Source of the DNA: Bacteroidales bacterium
Lineage (GTDB): Bacteria > Bacteroidota > Bacteroidia > Bacteroidales > P3
Assembly (NCBI GenBank): GCA_016281475.1
Contig: JAEEIS010000236.1
Location: forward strand, 1-17,318
Direction of reading: 5' to 3'
Length of the DNA: 17,318 nucleotides
Shown here one piece after another: positions 14,777 through 17,318 of the stretch. The notes beneath the pieces were generated by a model, which saw nothing but the letters and a program-made list of their open reading frames with translations, had not been told where the DNA came from and ran no database searches. The position numbers and the translations under genes were made by a program. How positions within the stretch are numbered: position 1 is the stretch's first letter; each line of letters begins with the position of its first letter.

Positions 14777-17308
14777 CTATTCGTTCTCGGTCGGGGTTTC
14801 GTGCTGTTCCGTATCTGCTACGTTATCAGGCGTTTCCGTCGGCTCAACTGGGATTTCCTCCTCATTCTCGGTCGGCACCTTGGTGATGGAGGCGATGAAA
14901 TCTTTACCTCTCAGATTGATAAGCTTCACGCCCTGCGTGTTGCGGCCCATGACGCGCAACTCGCTAATCTTCATCCTAATGGTGATGCCCGAACGATTGA
15001 TAATCATCAGGTCCTCTTCGTCGTTCACATTGGTCAGCGCAATGATGCCGCCCGTCTTGTCCGTCACCTTCATCGTCATCACACCCTTGCCGCCACGGTT
15101 CGTCTTGCGGTAGTCCTTCAGGTCCGAACGCTTGCCGTAGCCCGTCTCGCTCACCACCAGGATGTTCTCATTCTCGTCGTTCGACGTCAGCATTCCGATA
15201 ACGCAGTCGTCCTCCGGCTCCAACGTAATGCCCTTCACGCCCGACGCCCCACGGCTCATTCCGCGGAACTGCTCCTCGTCGCAGCGCATCACCTTGCCCT
15301 TCTTCGAGGCCAGCAATATCTCGCTCTTGCCGTCCGTCAGCCGTGCGCCAATCAGCTCGTCGCCCTCGCGGATGCCCACGGCGATGATGCCGTTGGTCCT
15401 CGGGCGCGAATAGCTCTCCAGCGAAGTCTTCTTCACGATACCGTTCTTCGTACACATCACGATATAATGACTGTTCAGATACTCGGCATCCGACAGGTTC
15501 TCCACATTCACGTAGGCCTTCACCTTGTCGTCAGGCTCTATGTTTATCATGTTCAGTATCGGACGGCCTTTCGAATTCTTCTCGCCCTCCGGCACCTCGA
15601 AGGCACGCATCCAGTAGCAGCGGCCCTTCTCGGTAAAGAACAGCAGATAGTTGTGGTTCGTACACATAAAGATGTGCTCCACAAAGTCCTCGCTCCTCAC
15701 CGAGCTGCCCTTCGAGCCCACGCCGCCGCGTGTCTGCGCGCGGTACTCGTTCAGCAGCGTCCGCTTCACATATCCCATGTGCGAGATAGTGATAACCACC
15801 TCGTCGTCGGGAATCGTGTCCTCGATTCTGAAGTTCGAAGCCTCGTAACGGATCGCCGTGCGGCGGTCGTCGCCATACTTGTCGCGGATTTCCACCAGTT
15901 CGCCCTTGATGACCTCAAACAGTATATTCTTGTCGCCCAGAATCTCCTTGCAGCGGGCTATGAAACGCAGCTTCTCGTCGTATTCGTCCTGCAACTTCTG
16001 ACGCTCCATGCCGGTCAGCTGGCGCAGGCGCATCTCCACGATGGCCGTGGCCTGCAGCTCGCTGAACTGCCATCTATCCATCAGGCCCTGCTTGGCCTCC
16101 TCCACCGATTTCGACTTCTTAATCAGCTGGATAATCTCGTCGATGATGTCGATGGCGCGCAGGAAACCCTCCAACAGGTGGGCACGTCTCTCGGCCTCCG
16201 CCATCTCAAACTTGGTGCGGCGCGTCACCACCTCTTCGCGGTGCTCCACAAAGTTGCGAATCAGGTCTTTCAGGTTCAGCAGCATCGGGCGGCCATGCAC
16301 CAGAGCGATATTGTTCACCGCAAACGAGCTCTGCAGCTCGCTCAGCTGGAACAGCTTGTTCAATATCACGTTAGGCACCACATCGTGGCGCAACATATAC
16401 ACCACGCGGATACCCTCCTTGTCCGACTCGTCGCGGATGTCCGTAATGCCCACAATCTTGCCATCCTTCACCAGCTGTGCCTGACGCTTGATCATCTCGC
16501 TCTTGTTCACCCCGTAAGGAATCGTGTGCGCCACGATGATGTTGCGGCCCTTGTTGTCCACGTCAATCGACGTGTCGGCCCTCAGCACCACGCTGCCACG
16601 GCCCGTCGTGTAGGCATCCCTCACGCCGTTGTAGCCGTATATCGTGCCGCCGCCGGGGAAGTCGGGAGCCTTCACATACTGCATCAGCTCCTCCACCTCG
16701 ATGTCGTTATTGTCAATATAGGCAATGCAGCCGTCCAACACCTCGCGCAGGTTGTGCGTCGGCATGTTGGTAGCCATACCCACCGCGATGCCGTTCGAGC
16801 CGTTCACCAGCAGGTTCGGAATGCGTGCCGGCAGCACTGTGGGCTCCTCGCGCTCGTTGGTATAGTTGGGCATCATGTCCACCGTATCCTTCTTGATGTC
16901 CATCAACATCTCGTTCGAAATCTGCTCCATGCGGCACTCGGTATAACGCATGGCAGCGGGGCTGTCGCCGTCGATGCTACCAAAGTTACCCTGTCCGTCA
17001 ACCAGCGGATAGCGCATATTCCACGGCTGCGCCATGCGAACCATGGCAAAATATACCGACGAGTCGCCGTGGGGATGGTACTGTCCAAGAACCTCGCCCA
17101 CCACGGTCGCCGACTTGCGATAGGCGGTATTGTAAAACATACCCATGTCGTTCATGGCATACAGTATGCGGCGCTGTACCGGCTTCAAGCCATCTCTGAC
17201 ATCGGGCAACGCACGCGACACGATTACAGACATCGCATAGTCGATGTAGGCAGTCTTCATGGTAGTTTCGATGTCTACGCGCGTAATTTTTTCGTTCTCC
17301 GAATTCAT
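14777..17308 (-). CDS. gyrA: DNA gyrase subunit A
   Basis: An 843-residue GyrA, the subunit that cuts and rejoins DNA in the A2B2 gyrase and drives ATP-dependent negative supercoiling. The N-terminal breakage-reunion domain has [20 protein letters not shown] (31-50), the quinolone region [20 protein letters not shown] (71-90) and the active-site Tyr122 in AAMRYTECR. The numbering here coincides with that of E. coli GyrA: position 83 is Ser, 84 is Ser and 87 is Phe where E. coli has Asp. The C-terminal beta-pinwheel domain, with repeated G-x-K/R turns, starts near 510. The GyrA box is present as TNRGGKG, near residue 740, separating it from ParC. It ends in an acidic Glu/Thr/Pro-rich tail of about 35 residues. 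The start at 17308 lies 10 bases from the window edge, so its promoter is not visible. Confidence 0.98.
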   Translation of the reverse strand: MNSENEKITRVDIETTMKTAYIDYAMSVIVSRALPDVRDGLKPVQRRILYAMNDMGMFYNTAYRKSATVVGEVLGQYHPHGDSSVYFAMVRMAQPWNMRYPLVDGQGNFGSIDGDSPAAMRYTECRMEQISNEMLMDIKKDTVDMMPNYTNEREEPTVLPARIPNLLVNGSNGIAVGMATNMPTHNLREVLDGCIAYIDNNDIEVEELMQYVKAPDFPGGGTIYGYNGVRDAYTTGRGSVVLRADTSIDVDNKGRNIIVAHTIPYGVNKSEMIKRQAQLVKDGKIVGITDIRDESDKEGIRVVYMLRHDVVPNVILNKLFQLSELQSSFAVNNIALVHGRPMLLNLKDLIRNFVEHREEVVTRRTKFEMAEAERRAHLLEGFLRAIDIIDEIIQLIKKSKSVEEAKQGLMDRWQFSELQATAIVEMRLRQLTGMERQKLQDEYDEKLRFIARCKEILGDKNILFEVIKGELVEIRDKYGDDRRTAIRYEASNFRIEDTIPDDEVVITISHMGYVKRTLLNEYRAQTRGGVGSKGSSVRSEDFVEHIFMCTNHNYLLFFTEKGRCYWMRAFEVPEGEKNSKGRPILNMINIEPDDKVKAYVNVENLSDAEYLNSHYIVMCTKNGIVKKTSLESYSRPRTNGIIAVGIREGDELIGARLTDGKSEILLASKKGKVMRCDEEQFRGMSRGASGVKGITLEPEDDCVIGMLTSNDENENILVVSETGYGKRSDLKDYRKTNRGGKGVMTMKVTDKTGGIIALTNVNDEEDLMIINRSGITIRMKISELRVMGRNTQGVKLINLRGKDFIASITKVPTENEEEIPVEPTETPDNVADTEQHETPTENE

Positions 17309-17318
17309 CTTCTATATA

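Noticed and set aside
14777..17308. Topoisomerase IV subunit ParC instead of GyrA
   Set aside because: The length, the GyrA-box-like TNRGGKG and the full C-terminal pinwheel with acidic tail fit GyrA.

Overview
The window looks like a chromosomal segment from a member of the Bacteroidota, most likely order Bacteroidales. The evidence is a PorW/SprE-type lipoprotein of the type IX secretion system, a DUF3822-type gene beside rsmD, a fused kinase/RapZ-C protein, a promoter with a TAnnTTTG -7 box, and starts that mostly lack a Shine-Dalgarno sequence. The DNA is fairly GC-rich for this group (mid-50s % by eye). I see no rRNA, tRNA, CRISPR array, insertion sequence or prophage. It reads as ordinary core chromosome with some unusual architecture.

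Layout. (1) 74-5310, plus strand: a tight run of a membrane-anchored family 2 glycosyltransferase, the ATPase ychF, the large TPR lipoprotein porW/sprE and a bactofilin. (2) 5505-6917, plus strand: a sugar-kinase-like APH domain fused to a RapZ C-terminal domain. (3) 7007-13316, plus strand, from a recognisable promoter at 6964-6971: a one-TM protein of unknown function, a DUF3822-type protein, rsmD, purC, a CYTH-domain protein, a YfcC-type transporter and a secreted M28 peptidase. Gaps are a few to about 40 bases, with some 1-base overlaps. (4) 13317-13480: a convergent intergenic region with two hairpins. (5) 17308-13481, minus strand: gyrA followed by a secreted TPR protein.

How the genes fit together. 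The first cluster concerns the cell envelope: lipid-linked sugar transfer, secretion and gliding machinery, and a polymerising membrane-associated cytoskeletal protein. The fusion protein combines a probable amino-sugar kinase with a domain that in RapZ senses glucosamine-6-phosphate, so it may couple cell-wall sugar recycling to metabolite sensing. The third cluster mixes housekeeping genes (rsmD, purC) with uncharacterised ones. Its first two genes have the layout of a PilM/PilN-like pair, an actin-fold cytosolic protein with a bitopic membrane partner; this is my inference.

The best candidates for something undescribed are that gene pair, the kinase-RapZ fusion, and several short tandem 'phrases' at gene starts. 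These include an identical 12-base element at identical spacing before two unrelated genes, and a heptamer repeat inside the porW signal-peptide coding sequence. ychF also has a full Shine-Dalgarno match that stands out in this phylum.
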